From Uliginosibacterium flavum (lineage in GTDB: Bacteria; Pseudomonadota; Gammaproteobacteria; Burkholderiales; Rhodocyclaceae): DNA of 64,000 nucleotides. The DNA lies in assembly GCF_040566545.1 (NCBI RefSeq), contig NZ_JBEWZI010000005.1, positions 124,001-188,000 on the forward strand, read 5' to 3'. Position numbers and translations under genes: made by a program. Shown one piece after another: positions 50,106-59,393 of this stretch; the stretch's first letter is position 1, and the number at the start of each line of letters is the position of its first letter. The notes under the pieces are model-generated. The model ran no database searches. It worked only from the letters and a program-made list of their open reading frames with translations, and had not been told where the DNA came from.

Positions 50106-53018
50106 ATGTCGTTCGAATCTGCGGAAAAGCGCCATCTGAGGATTCCTCTGCATGTGCTGGCGGCGGCGGGCTCCACCTTTTTGCTGCTGATGGTGGCCTT
50201 GGTGCTGGCGTGGAATTCCTACCGCAGCACGCGCGAGGTGATTTCCTCGGCGGTGGACGAATCGATCCGGCACGTCTCGCGCTCCTTGAAAGACAAGATC
50301 CGCGGCATTCTCCTGCCGGCCGAAAACCAGCTTGAGCTGCTCGCCTACCATCAGATCACCCGTGCCACGAACCTGCCCGAACGCTTGCAGGCGGTACCGA
50401 TGGCTGCGGCCGTGCTGGCGTCCAATCCCCTGATGGATGCCTGGTATACGGGCTACGCCAACGGCGAGTTCATCCTGTACCGATCCTTGCGCGAAGCGAG
50501 CTTGCGTCAGGTGTATCGGGCTCCGGCCGAGGCCAGCCTGATGGTGCAGGCCCTGAGCCTGCAGGGCGATGGCGCGCGGCTGGGTGAATTCCTGTTCTAT
50601 GACAAGGCCGGGCGTCTGCTGCGGCGCGAGCGGCGCCCCACCTATGCTTTTGATCCGCGTGAGCGAAGCTGGTACACGCGGGCAATGCAGGAGCAGGAGG
50701 CGATCATTACCGATCCCTACCTTTTCTACACCACGCGCCAGGTCGGTGCGACGCTGGCACGTCAGGCCAAAAGTGGCGGCGCCGTGGTGGGGGCTGACGC
50801 GACCCTGCAGGATCTGGGGCGCGAGATTGCCGATCTGAAAATCACGCCTGGCTCGCTGGTGGCGATCATTGACGCCGATGAACGGGTCGTGGCGCTGGAG
50901 GATGCCAAGCGGCTCGTGGCCGTAGAAAATGGCGGGGCCTTGCGCCTTGCTCAGGTGGGTGATCTGGCCATGCCGGCCTTGAGCGCGGCGGCGGCTCTGC
51001 CGGCCGATAGCGTGCAGCGTTTGCATTACGTACAGGGCTCGCGTGAGTGGGAACTGATCTCCGTGCCGCTGGCGCTGCGTGCCGACGGGCGCGCCTTGCG
51101 GGTACTGATGGCGGTGCCCGATGAGGAGCTGTTTGGCGAGGCACGCAAGCTGTTGCAGCGTCAGTTATTCATTACTCTTGGCTTGATCGTCCTGTCGGTG
51201 CCTGCCGGTTTCTGGCTTACCCAGCGTATCGTCCAGCCTCTGCGTCTGCTGGCTGAAGAAGCCAAACTGGTGGCGAGCTTCGATTTTCGGCCTTCGCGCC
51301 TGAGCCGCTCGCGGATTGCCGAAGTGGATCTGCTGACCAATGCTACGGCCCAGATGCGCTCAACGATTGCGCGTTTTCTGGATGTCAGTGCGGCGCTCAA
51401 TTCCGAAATGCGTCTGGAGCGCCTGCTCGACGTGGTACTTGATGATGTCGCGCTGGCGACCCAGGCGCGTTCCGGTGCGCTTTATCTGTACGAGCCGGAC
51501 GCGCGGGTGTTGCGCCGCTCGCAGGATCGTTCGGATGCGGACAGCCGCGTCGACTATGCCCTGAGTCTGGACTGCGATACCGATCATGCGCACCCCGTGG
51601 TGCAGGTTGCGATCCGGCGCAGCAGTTTTGCCGGGCGGATCGGCGCTGATGGCCCGGAATTGTTCGCGGTGGCACTGGAAACGCTGGGGAAAGAGTTTGT
51701 CGGGGTGCTCGTGCTGGAGCTCGCCCGCCCGATCGAGCCGGAGCGCAAGGGCCGGCGTGATCCGCTGGTGGCCTTTATCGAGGCACTGTCTTCCACTGCT
51801 GCGGTGGCCATCGAAACCCGGCGTCTGGTGGATAGCCAAAAAGCGCTGCTCGAAGCCATGATCCAGTTGCTTGCCGGCGCTATAGATGCGAAGAGCCCTT
51901 ACACCGGCGGCCACTGCCAGCGCGTGCCGGTGCTCACGCGCATGCTGGCCGATGCCGCGGTTGAGGCCAGCGATGGCCCCTTCCGCGATTTCCAGCTCAG
52001 CGCAGAAGACCGTGAAGCCGTTCATATCGGCGCGTGGCTGCATGATTGCGGCAAGGTCACGACGCCGGAATATGTGGTCGACAAGGCGACCAAACTTGAA
52101 TCTCTCTACAACCGGATTCACGAAGTGCGCATGCGTTTTGAGTTGCTCAAGCGCGAGGCGGAAGTGGCATTCTGGAGGGAGCAGAGTGCTCACACGCCTG
52201 CGCCGGCTGCACTGGCGGGTCTGCACGCCGTATGGCGCACGCTGGATGAAGAGTTCGCTTTCGTCGCCGAATGCAACAAGGGCGGCGAATTCCTGGATGC
52301 CGACAAGATCGAACGTCTGCGCCTGATCGCACAACGCAGCTGGCAGCGCACGATTGACGATCGGCTCGGCTTGTCGCGTGAGGAAGAGCGCCAGCTGCAG
52401 AACGTGCCAGCGGTCAGTCTGCCGGCTCTGGAGCCCTTGCTGGCCGACAAGCCCGAACATCTGGTGCCGCGCCCGCCCGGCGAGATCATCCCGGCCGACA
52501 ACCTCTGGGGCTTTCATCTGGAGGTGCCGTTGTACAAGTTCAATCGTGGCGAGGTCTACAACCTGTCGGTCTCACGCGGCACCCTGACCGACGAAGAGCG
52601 CTACATCATCAATGATCACATCGTGCAGACCATCATGATGCTTGAGCGCCTCCCTTTCCCCCGACACCTCAAAGGCGTGCCGGAGATTGCTGGCGGTCAC
52701 CACGAACGCATGGATGGACGTGGCTATCCGAAGCGGCTGACCGGCGCGCAGATGAGCATCCCGGCGCGGATCATGGCAATTGCCGATGTATTCGAAGCGC
52801 TGACGGCGGCGGATCGCCCTTACAAACCCGCCAAAACCTTGTCCGAATCCCTGCGCATCATGGCCAGAATGGCGCGCGAGCAGCATCTGGATGCCGAGCT
52901 GTTTGCGCTCTTCCTGCACTCTGGCGTGTATCGGGACTACGCAGAAAAATTCCTGCTGCCTGAGCAGATCGATGCGGTGGATATTCAAGCGCTGCTGCCG
53001 CCTTTGGCCGAGTGCTGA
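50106..53018 (+). CDS. Membrane sensor with HAMP-like, GAF and inserted HD-GYP domains
   Basis: 970 residues. Helices at about 19-40 and 350-372 flank a large periplasmic sensor of dCache type. A HAMP-like segment (RIVQPLRLLAEEAKLV) and a GAF-like domain (about 430-590) follow. The HD-GYP domain begins with His646-Asp647 in HDCGKV, but GYP is at 873-875, about 227 residues later, against about 60 in the compact HD-GYP at 36 kb. The insert has long helices. Metal-binding residues before and after (GGHHERMDGRGYP) are kept, so c-di-GMP hydrolysis is likely. Its stop codon lies inside an inverted repeat. GGGAG precedes the ATG. Confidence 0.9.
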   Translation: MSFESAEKRHLRIPLHVLAAAGSTFLLLMVALVLAWNSYRSTREVISSAVDESIRHVSRSLKDKIRGILLPAENQLELLAYHQITRATNLPERLQAVPMAAAVLASNPLMDAWYTGYANGEFILYRSLREASLRQVYRAPAEASLMVQALSLQGDGARLGEFLFYDKAGRLLRRERRPTYAFDPRERSWYTRAMQEQEAIITDPYLFYTTRQVGATLARQAKSGGAVVGADATLQDLGREIADLKITPGSLVAIIDADERVVALEDAKRLVAVENGGALRLAQVGDLAMPALSAAAALPADSVQRLHYVQGSREWELISVPLALRADGRALRVLMAVPDEELFGEARKLLQRQLFITLGLIVLSVPAGFWLTQRIVQPLRLLAEEAKLVASFDFRPSRLSRSRIAEVDLLTNATAQMRSTIARFLDVSAALNSEMRLERLLDVVLDDVALATQARSGALYLYEPDARVLRRSQDRSDADSRVDYALSLDCDTDHAHPVVQVAIRRSSFAGRIGADGPELFAVALETLGKEFVGVLVLELARPIEPERKGRRDPLVAFIEALSSTAAVAIETRRLVDSQKALLEAMIQLLAGAIDAKSPYTGGHCQRVPVLTRMLADAAVEASDGPFRDFQLSAEDREAVHIGAWLHDCGKVTTPEYVVDKATKLESLYNRIHEVRMRFELLKREAEVAFWREQSAHTPAPAALAGLHAVWRTLDEEFAFVAECNKGGEFLDADKIERLRLIAQRSWQRTIDDRLGLSREEERQLQNVPAVSLPALEPLLADKPEHLVPRPPGEIIPADNLWGFHLEVPLYKFNRGEVYNLSVSRGTLTDEERYIINDHIVQTIMMLERLPFPRHLKGVPEIAGGHHERMDGRGYPKRLTGAQMSIPARIMAIADVFEALTAADRPYKPAKTLSESLRIMARMAREQHLDAELFALFLHSGVYRDYAEKFLLPEQIDAVDIQALLPPLAEC

Positions 53019-53286
53019 GTGCGGCTGCCCGCGGCAGAGTGCTGAGCAATGAGTTCTGAGTGCTGAGGGGATGTGCTTGAAGAGGCGCGCCCGATGGGCA
53101 TGAGCGGGCAAGGGTTCTGGAGAGTCTTGATGGTATTGAGTCTTCGGCATGCCGGCCCGAAGAGTGACCATGCGCGAGGGTTTGGGGGCTTTCTACAAAG
53201 AACACGCGCCGGCATAGCCGGCGGAAATGTTAACTCAGCACTCAGCACTCATTGCTCAGCACTCTGCCAAAGGCAGCCGCACTCAG
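53015..53286. repeat. 53-bp inverted repeat flanking the gap between convergent c-di-GMP genes
   Basis: Bases 53015-53067 and 53234-53286 are reverse complements with only a few mismatches. They contain the CTGAGTG words of the element in the nif operon and a CGGCTGCC word. The outermost CTGA of each arm supplies the TGA stop of the HD-GYP gene (53016-53018) and of the GGDEF-EAL gene (53283-53285). Between the arms is a GAGCCGC-family copy (about 53075-53200; GAAGAGGCGCGCCCG, TCTTCGGCATGCCGG, CCGAAGAGTGACC), copy 11. Confidence 0.9.
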
Positions 53287-56200
53287 TCCGCCGCAGGCGG
53301 TAGCGGCGCCAATCCTCTAGCCCGCAACCATGCAGTCAGCGCGTCAGCCGACAGGGGTTTGCTGATGAAGTAGCCCTGGATCGAGCGGCAGCGGCGTTCG
53401 ATCAGGTAGTCGCACTGGGCCTGGTTTTCCACGCCCTCGGCGACCACGTCCATGCCCAGGTCGCGGGCCATCGACAGCGTGGCAGAGGCAATCGCCGCAT
53501 CTTCTGCATCGCCGGGCAGATCCTTGACGAAGGAGCGGTCGATCTTCAGGCGTTCAATGGGCAAACGCTTCAGATAGGCCAGGCAGGAGTAACCGGTACC
53601 GAAATCGTCGAGTGCCAGCGTGACGCCCAGTGCGCGCACGCGTTCGAGTTGCGCGACCAGTTCGTCGGTGGAAGCGAGCAGAGCGCTTTCGGTGATTTCG
53701 AGTTCGATTTCGCGCGGATTTGCGCCGGTTTCGCTGATGATGCGCGCAACTTTTTCAACGAAATCAGCTTGCTGGAATTGCAGGGCGGAGATGTTGATGG
53801 CCATGCTCAGATGGATGCCTTCGGCCGCCCAGCGCGCTTGTTGCAGGCAGGCTTCGCGCATGACCCAATCGCCCAGCGGCAGGATCAGGCCGGATTCTTC
53901 GGCCAGCGGGATGAAGTCCATGGGAGGAATCATGCCCTTGACCGGATCCTGCCAACGCACCAGGGCTTCGCAGCCGCTGATATGTCCGTTACTCAGCTCC
54001 ATTTGCGGTTGGTAGTGCAGGATCATTTCGCCGCGTTCGATGGCGCGGCGCAGGGCGGATTCCATCTGCAGGCGAACCATCGCGCGCTGGTTCATTTCGG
54101 GTACGAAGAACTGGAAGTTGTTGCGCCCGGCCTGCTTGGCGCTGTACATCGCGACGTCAGCATGTTTGAGCAGGGTTTCGATGTCGTCGCCATCGCTGGG
54201 GTAGTGGGCGATGCCGATGCTCACGGAAATGGTCAGTTCGTGGCTCTGCAGTTGCAGCGGTGCTGTCAGGCTTTTTACCAGTTTGCTGGCGACATTGCCG
54301 ATTTCCTCGAAATTGCTCAGACGCGGCAGTAGCACCACGAATTCATCGCCGCCCTGGCGCGCCAGCACGTCTTCGGCGCGCAGACAGTGTTTGAGGCGGC
54401 TCGCAACACCGGCGAGTAATTCGTCGCCGACGGTGTGGCCCAAGGAGTCGTTGATGGTCTTGAAGTGATCCAGATCGAGGAAGAGCACGGCTGCCTGATC
54501 TTTGTGGCGGCGCGCCGAGCTCAAAGCGGTGCGAGCCAGTTCCTGCCAGTAGCTGCGGTTGGGCAGGCCGGTGAGTGAGTCGAAGCGCGCCAGATACTGG
54601 ATGTGCGCCTCGGCCTGGCGTGCAGCAGTGACGTTCTGCACCGTGCCATGCACGCGCAGCAGACGGCCCATCATCCATTCGCTCTCGATCTGGAAGTGCA
54701 ACACCTGAGTCTCTGCCCCACTGGCGATCGTGCTGCAATCCAGCGAAAAAGTTTCGGGCGAGCGGCAGGCATCCTTGATGGCCTCTTCGAGACGGCTGCG
54801 ATCACTCAGTTGCAGGCGCATCAGCACGTCGCCGAGCAGGATGCGGCCAGCGGCGGGCAAATCGAGCAGGCGACGGAATTCTTCCGAGCAATGCAAATTG
54901 CTCGCGCCGCTGCTGATCTCCCAGCTGCCCATGCGCGCAATCCGCTGGGCCTGGGCCAGTGAGGCTTTCTGATCACGCAACTGGGCCGTGGCACTGGCCA
55001 GTTCCGTGGTGCGCTGGGCAACTTGTTCTTCGACGCGGCGGGTGCGCCCGGTCATCAGCAGCAGGAAGGCGCTGAGCATGCCCGCGAAACATAGCGCAGT
55101 ACCGAGCGTGGCGCTGGAGGCCCAGTTCCTCGAAGCCGTGCCGTATTGATCATCCGCGCGCAGCAGGATCTGCCATTCACGGTCAGCGAAACGCACCTGA
55201 CGCATCAGGAACAGGCGTTTCTCCAACCAGTTTGCGCTGCTGCAGCCGGGCGGACCATACAGGCGTTGTCGTTCGGTTGCGTTGCTGCGGTCGGCCAGGC
55301 ACAGTTCGATATCGCCGCGTGGCAAGGTTTCGCGCGAGAAATTCACGATATTTTCCAGCTGCAAAGCCATTGAAACAATGCCACGCAGTGGCGTGGCCGG
55401 ATCCCCTTGCCGCTCGAAAATTGCCTGGTAGACCACTACGCTGTGCGGCGCATCAAGCACCTGTACCAGGCGCACGGCTTCAGTTGCTGCGGGGGAGCCC
55501 GTTTCGCGCGTCATCTGGATGGCTTTTGCCAGCAGGTCGTAGGACGCGGGGTTGAGGCCCAGCGCGGCCTGATTGCCGGCCAGGGGTTCCAGATAGGTGA
55601 TCGGCAGATAGTCTGGTGCATCTGCCGCCGGGCTGCGTTTGCCCGCGGCATCGCGATCCATGATGCGATAGTCAGGCCAGCCACTGGCACGTTGGCGTGC
55701 TTCAAAACGTGCCCGTTCCGCGTGCACAACGAGAGGATTCCAGGTCAGATTTTGCGTGCCGGGATAGCGTTCCAGCCAGGGTGTCGTGACCAGTTTCCAG
55801 TCTTCGCGGGAGAATTTTTGTGAAACCGAAGTGAAGCGTTCGACCGCCATCAGCATGTCGGTCTGGGCCGCCAGACGGGCCTGCAGCGTGTTGGCAAGAT
55901 GCTCGGCATTGCGCTGGAATTCATCGGCAATGCGGTTTTTTTCGCGCTGGTGCACGAACATCAGCGCGCCCGCCAGCACCTGGGCACAGATCAGTAAGGG
56001 GAGCGCCACACTGCGCCCGCGCCCGCGCCAGTTCTGGACTGGCAGGCCGATGATGGCCAGACAGATCGGCGTGAACAGCAGCACACCCAGCGTGTCACCG
56101 GCCCACCAGGCGCTCCAGTTGGTGAAGGCGAGAGTCCAGTTTGAGGCGCCCGCAGCAAAGAGGACGGGTGTTGCCACGCTGGCACTGATCAGGCTGCTGA

Positions 56201-56588
56201 GCGGTGCGGCGACGCACACGAAGAGCAGCGTGCAACGCGGACTGTCCAGTCCGCCCGGCCAGATTTTCAGCCAGCGCATCAGCCAGGCCCCAGCCAGTGC
56301 CTGCGCCAGCGGCCCGAAACCGCCCAGCACGAGCATCGTGGGGTGAATCGTGATCGCCCCTGCATGTATATGCGCCATGTATTGCACGAGCACGGCGCCC
56401 ACATACAGCCCGACACTTACGCGCCAGCCATACACCAGCACTGCAGCCAGGGCGATGCCTGCAGGCGGAAACAAAGGTGAAACGAAGCCCGGCGGCAAGG
56501 CGACAAGCAGCGCCAATGCGCCACCGCCGACGTATGTGAGCGCCAGGAGAAAGTTCAGACGAAGGTTTTCGCGCAAGTGAGGTGACAT
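53283..56588 (-). CDS. MASE1-CHASE-PAS-GGDEF-EAL c-di-GMP turnover protein
   Basis: 1101 residues. About eight N-terminal helices form a MASE1 sensor (LALTYVGGGALALLV, FPPAGIALAAVLVYGW). A CHASE domain follows (ERYPGTQNLTWNPLV, YLPITYLEPLAGNQAALG), then another helix, a PAS domain, GGDEF and EAL. GGDEF is intact (RQGGDEFVVLL) with RAED as inhibitory site, and the EAL motif GCEALVRWQDP, DDFGTGYSCLAYL and EGVE are kept, so both activities are possible. It converges on the HD-GYP gene at 50 kb; both deal with the same messenger. Confidence 0.93.
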   Translation of the reverse strand: MSPHLRENLRLNFLLALTYVGGGALALLVALPPGFVSPLFPPAGIALAAVLVYGWRVSVGLYVGAVLVQYMAHIHAGAITIHPTMLVLGGFGPLAQALAGAWLMRWLKIWPGGLDSPRCTLLFVCVAAPLSSLISASVATPVLFAAGASNWTLAFTNWSAWWAGDTLGVLLFTPICLAIIGLPVQNWRGRGRSVALPLLICAQVLAGALMFVHQREKNRIADEFQRNAEHLANTLQARLAAQTDMLMAVERFTSVSQKFSREDWKLVTTPWLERYPGTQNLTWNPLVVHAERARFEARQRASGWPDYRIMDRDAAGKRSPAADAPDYLPITYLEPLAGNQAALGLNPASYDLLAKAIQMTRETGSPAATEAVRLVQVLDAPHSVVVYQAIFERQGDPATPLRGIVSMALQLENIVNFSRETLPRGDIELCLADRSNATERQRLYGPPGCSSANWLEKRLFLMRQVRFADREWQILLRADDQYGTASRNWASSATLGTALCFAGMLSAFLLLMTGRTRRVEEQVAQRTTELASATAQLRDQKASLAQAQRIARMGSWEISSGASNLHCSEEFRRLLDLPAAGRILLGDVLMRLQLSDRSRLEEAIKDACRSPETFSLDCSTIASGAETQVLHFQIESEWMMGRLLRVHGTVQNVTAARQAEAHIQYLARFDSLTGLPNRSYWQELARTALSSARRHKDQAAVLFLDLDHFKTINDSLGHTVGDELLAGVASRLKHCLRAEDVLARQGGDEFVVLLPRLSNFEEIGNVASKLVKSLTAPLQLQSHELTISVSIGIAHYPSDGDDIETLLKHADVAMYSAKQAGRNNFQFFVPEMNQRAMVRLQMESALRRAIERGEMILHYQPQMELSNGHISGCEALVRWQDPVKGMIPPMDFIPLAEESGLILPLGDWVMREACLQQARWAAEGIHLSMAINISALQFQQADFVEKVARIISETGANPREIELEITESALLASTDELVAQLERVRALGVTLALDDFGTGYSCLAYLKRLPIERLKIDRSFVKDLPGDAEDAAIASATLSMARDLGMDVVAEGVENQAQCDYLIERRCRSIQGYFISKPLSADALTAWLRARGLAPLPPAAD

Positions 56589-56989
56589 GAATCCAGTGAG
56601 CTTGGCGTGCAGGGCCCGACAGGCGTGCGGGCAGCTTTACAGCCAGTGCGTCAAGCCATATCAACGGCGGATTCGAGCGAAACTTGTGTTGATCCTTCGG
56701 GCAGGGGCGCGCGCTAAGAGCGCTTGCGTCGAGGGCTGAGAGATTTTAGATCTGTCCAGAAATCGAGTCCCATTTCCTGGGAAAGGCGGGGCGCGCTTAA
56801 GTGGCGGTAGGTTCGAAGTTAGGTGTTGTTAAAAGGTGCAGGCTCTGCAGGCGTGTGCCCGAAGAGCCGCTCCGGTATTAGATGTGCAAACACCCTGCTT
56901 GTACAGCCTTGATGCATAAGGCTGTACAAGCAGGGTGTCTGTAAAGGCTTGCTGCGTGCGGCTTTGCAGGCAGCAAGACTTTGACTTGC
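56589..56989. other. Intergenic region with repeat copy 12 and a perfect 21-bp palindrome
   Basis: No gene is seen. The upstream part holds the promoter of the MASE1 gene. Bases 56848-56985 are a GAGCCGC-family copy: TGCAGGCGTGTGCCCGAAGAGCCGC, then CTGTAAAGGCTTGCTGCGTGCGGC. Embedded in it is the palindrome at 56890-56938, listed separately. Confidence 0.6.
56890..56938. repeat. Perfect 21-bp hairpin
   Basis: Bases 56890-56910 (ACACCCTGCTTGTACAGCC, TT) are the exact reverse complement of 56918-56938, with a seven-base loop GATGCAT. It lies 50 bases after the helicase stop codon. No T-run follows, so it is not a classical terminator, although it could act as one with Rho or protect the mRNA end. 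Confidence 0.92.
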
Positions 56990-59317
56990 TTACCAGCCCT
57001 TTTTGGGTTTGCCCGGCTTGCCGGCGAAGCTGCTCTTGGCGCCGGAAAAACCGGTTTTGGGCTTGTCGCCATGACTGAAGGGTGGCTTCGAAAAGCCTTC
57101 GCGCGGGGCGGCCGGGCGCTCGTCGAAGCTGCGGCGTGGAGCCTCGTCACGCGGGGCAAAACTGCGCTTGGGCGGTGTGTCACCGAAACTGCTGGCGGAC
57201 GGGCCGCTGAAGTTGCGCTTGGGACCGTCAAAGGGCTTGCGCTCCGCGCTGTCACGCGGCGGGTAAGGGCGACGTTCGTCGCTCTGCGGGCGACGGTCTG
57301 CGTTGCCACTGTTGCTACCGAAGCGATCACCGCCTTCACGCGGACGTGGCGGACGATCATCGAAACTGCGACGCGGCGCTTCGTTGCTGAACGGGCTGCG
57401 CGGACGATCATCGCCACCACGCGGCGCGGCAGGGCGGCTGGTGTCGCCTTGCCAGGGCTTGCGGGCCGTATCGCCACCGAAATCGCGTGGCGCGTCGTTA
57501 CGGAAATCACGCGGCGCGCCACGGTTTTCGGAATTGCCGGCGTAAGGGCGACGTTCTTCACGCGGCTCGCGCGGGGCGCGGGCGGGGCGCTCGTAGGCTT
57601 CACCTTCGGCCAGGGGGCGGATGTTCAGCGGCAACTGGCGCACGCGGGTGCGCTTGAGGACGCCAAGCAAGGGCTCGGGCAGGACGGGCAGTTCGACAAT
57701 GCTGAAGTCGGGGAAGAGATCGATCTGGCCAATGAAGCGCCCGTCGATGCCGCCTTCATTGGCAATCGCACCGACGATTTCCTTGGGCGAAGCATTCTGG
57801 TTGCGACCGACTTCGATGCGATAACGCTGGGTCGCGCTCGCGGCGCCGCCGAAATCGTATTTCGGCGCACGTTCGCGCTGCGGGCGATCGCTGTGTTCGT
57901 TGCGATCCCCACGCTCGTTGCGCTCCGGATAGCCGCGTTCGCCAAACTTGGGCTGCGCTTCGGCCGGTGCTGTGGCCACTGCCCAGCCGGAACCTTGTTC
58001 GTCAACTTGCAGCGGACGATCTTTCTGCACCATGAAGAGCAGCGCTGGCGCGATGTCTTCGACGCTCAGATCGTTCTCTTCGGCCAATTGATCCAGCACT
58101 TCCGAGAAATACTGCATGTCCTCGGCATTGATTGCTTCGAGGACCTGTTGTTTCAGTTGTGAAACGCGGCGGCCTTCGACATCTTCACGCGTCGGCAGCG
58201 AGATCTGCTCGATGGGCTGACGCGTCGCACGTTCAATGGCGCGCAACATGCCGCGCTCGCGCGGCGCGACGAACAGGATGGCGTTGCCCACGCGGCCGGC
58301 ACGCCCGGTGCGGCCGATGCGGTGCACATAGGCTTCGGTATCGTAGGGAATGTCGTAGTTGATGACGTGGGTGACGCGCGGCACATCGATACCGCGGGCC
58401 GCCACGTCGGTGGCGACCAGAATGTCCAGGGAACCGGCTTTGAGTTGTTCGATCACCCGTTCGCGCATGGCTTGGTTCATGTCGCCATTGATCGCGGCAG
58501 CGGCGTAACCACGCGCTTCGAGCTTGTCGGCGAGTTCTTCCGTGGCAATTTTGGTGCGCACGAAGATGATGGCCGCGTCGAAATCCTCTTCGACTTCCAG
58601 AATGCGGGTCAGGGCGTCGAGCTTGTTCACCCCGCGCACCTGCCAGTAACGCTGACGCGTCGTGGCGACCGTGCTGGTGGAGGCCTTGATCTTGATTTCC
58701 TGCGGCGTCTTCAGATACTTGTGGGCCACGCGGCGGATCACATCCGGCATGGTGGCGGAGAACAGGGCGGTCTGACGCGTATCCGGCGTGTGTTGCAGGA
58801 TCCATTCGACGTCGTCGATGAAGCCCATGCGCAGCATTTCATCGGCTTCGTCGAGCACCACAGCTTTCAGGCTGGAGATATCGAGGCTCTTGCGCTCCAA
58901 GTGATCCATGACGCGGCCGGGGGTGCCGACGATGACTTGCGCGCCGCGACTGAGCTGGCGCAACTGAACGACCATGCTCTGGCCGCCATAGATCGGCAGC
59001 ACATGGAAGTCGCGTAGATAGCGCGCATATTTCTGGAAGGCTTCGGCCACCTGAATGGCCAATTCACGCGTCGGCGTGAGGACCAGAATTTGCGGGCGAC
59101 GCTCAGCCGGATCGAGGCGCTCCAGCAAAGGCAGGGCGAAGGCAGCGGTTTTGCCGGTGCCGGTCTGGGCTTCGCCCAGAATGTCGCCACCTGCAAGCAG
59201 AATCGGGATGCACGCAGCCTGAATCGGGGACGGAGTCTCGTAGCCTACGTCAGCCAGTGCCTGCAGTAGCGACGCAGAGAGTTTCAGGTCGGCGAAAGTT
59301 TCGACGGTGTCGGTCAT
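56990..59317 (-). CDS. deaD: DEAD-box ATP-dependent RNA helicase, DeaD/CsdA type
   Basis: 775 residues. The Q motif (ETPSPIQAACIP), Walker A AQTGTGKT, PTRELAIQ, DEAD (VLDEADEMLRMGF), SAT (FSATMP) and motif VI HRIGRTGRAG are all present. After the helicase core, a DbpA-type RNA-binding domain (RYRIEVGRNQNASPKEIVGAIANEGG) follows near residue 480. The C-terminal 200 residues are basic, Arg/Gly/Pro/Asp-rich and disordered. This layout fits DeaD/CsdA, which unwinds rRNA and mRNA in ribosome assembly and cold shock. The repetitive tail creates long false frames on the opposite strand. Confidence 0.93.
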   Translation of the reverse strand: MTDTVETFADLKLSASLLQALADVGYETPSPIQAACIPILLAGGDILGEAQTGTGKTAAFALPLLERLDPAERRPQILVLTPTRELAIQVAEAFQKYARYLRDFHVLPIYGGQSMVVQLRQLSRGAQVIVGTPGRVMDHLERKSLDISSLKAVVLDEADEMLRMGFIDDVEWILQHTPDTRQTALFSATMPDVIRRVAHKYLKTPQEIKIKASTSTVATTRQRYWQVRGVNKLDALTRILEVEEDFDAAIIFVRTKIATEELADKLEARGYAAAAINGDMNQAMRERVIEQLKAGSLDILVATDVAARGIDVPRVTHVINYDIPYDTEAYVHRIGRTGRAGRVGNAILFVAPRERGMLRAIERATRQPIEQISLPTREDVEGRRVSQLKQQVLEAINAEDMQYFSEVLDQLAEENDLSVEDIAPALLFMVQKDRPLQVDEQGSGWAVATAPAEAQPKFGERGYPERNERGDRNEHSDRPQRERAPKYDFGGAASATQRYRIEVGRNQNASPKEIVGAIANEGGIDGRFIGQIDLFPDFSIVELPVLPEPLLGVLKRTRVRQLPLNIRPLAEGEAYERPARAPREPREERRPYAGNSENRGAPRDFRNDAPRDFGGDTARKPWQGDTSRPAAPRGGDDRPRSPFSNEAPRRSFDDRPPRPREGGDRFGSNSGNADRRPQSDERRPYPPRDSAERKPFDGPKRNFSGPSASSFGDTPPKRSFAPRDEAPRRSFDERPAAPREGFSKPPFSHGDKPKTGFSGAKSSFAGKPGKPKKGW

Positions 59318-59393
59318 GGTTTTTGTACCGGAATAGGGCGCAAGAATGCTGCCCGGGGAAGGGATAGCCCGCTATTGTCCTCTACTTATCGGA

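Noticed and set aside
53015..53286. Direct-repeat look suggesting a CRISPR array
   Set aside because: Repeats are inverted tandem words of 7-10 bases with no regular spacers and no cas genes.
56981..58162. 393-codon plus-strand frame over the helicase tail
   Set aside because: Created by the repetitive Arg/Gly-rich codons of the helicase tail on the other strand.
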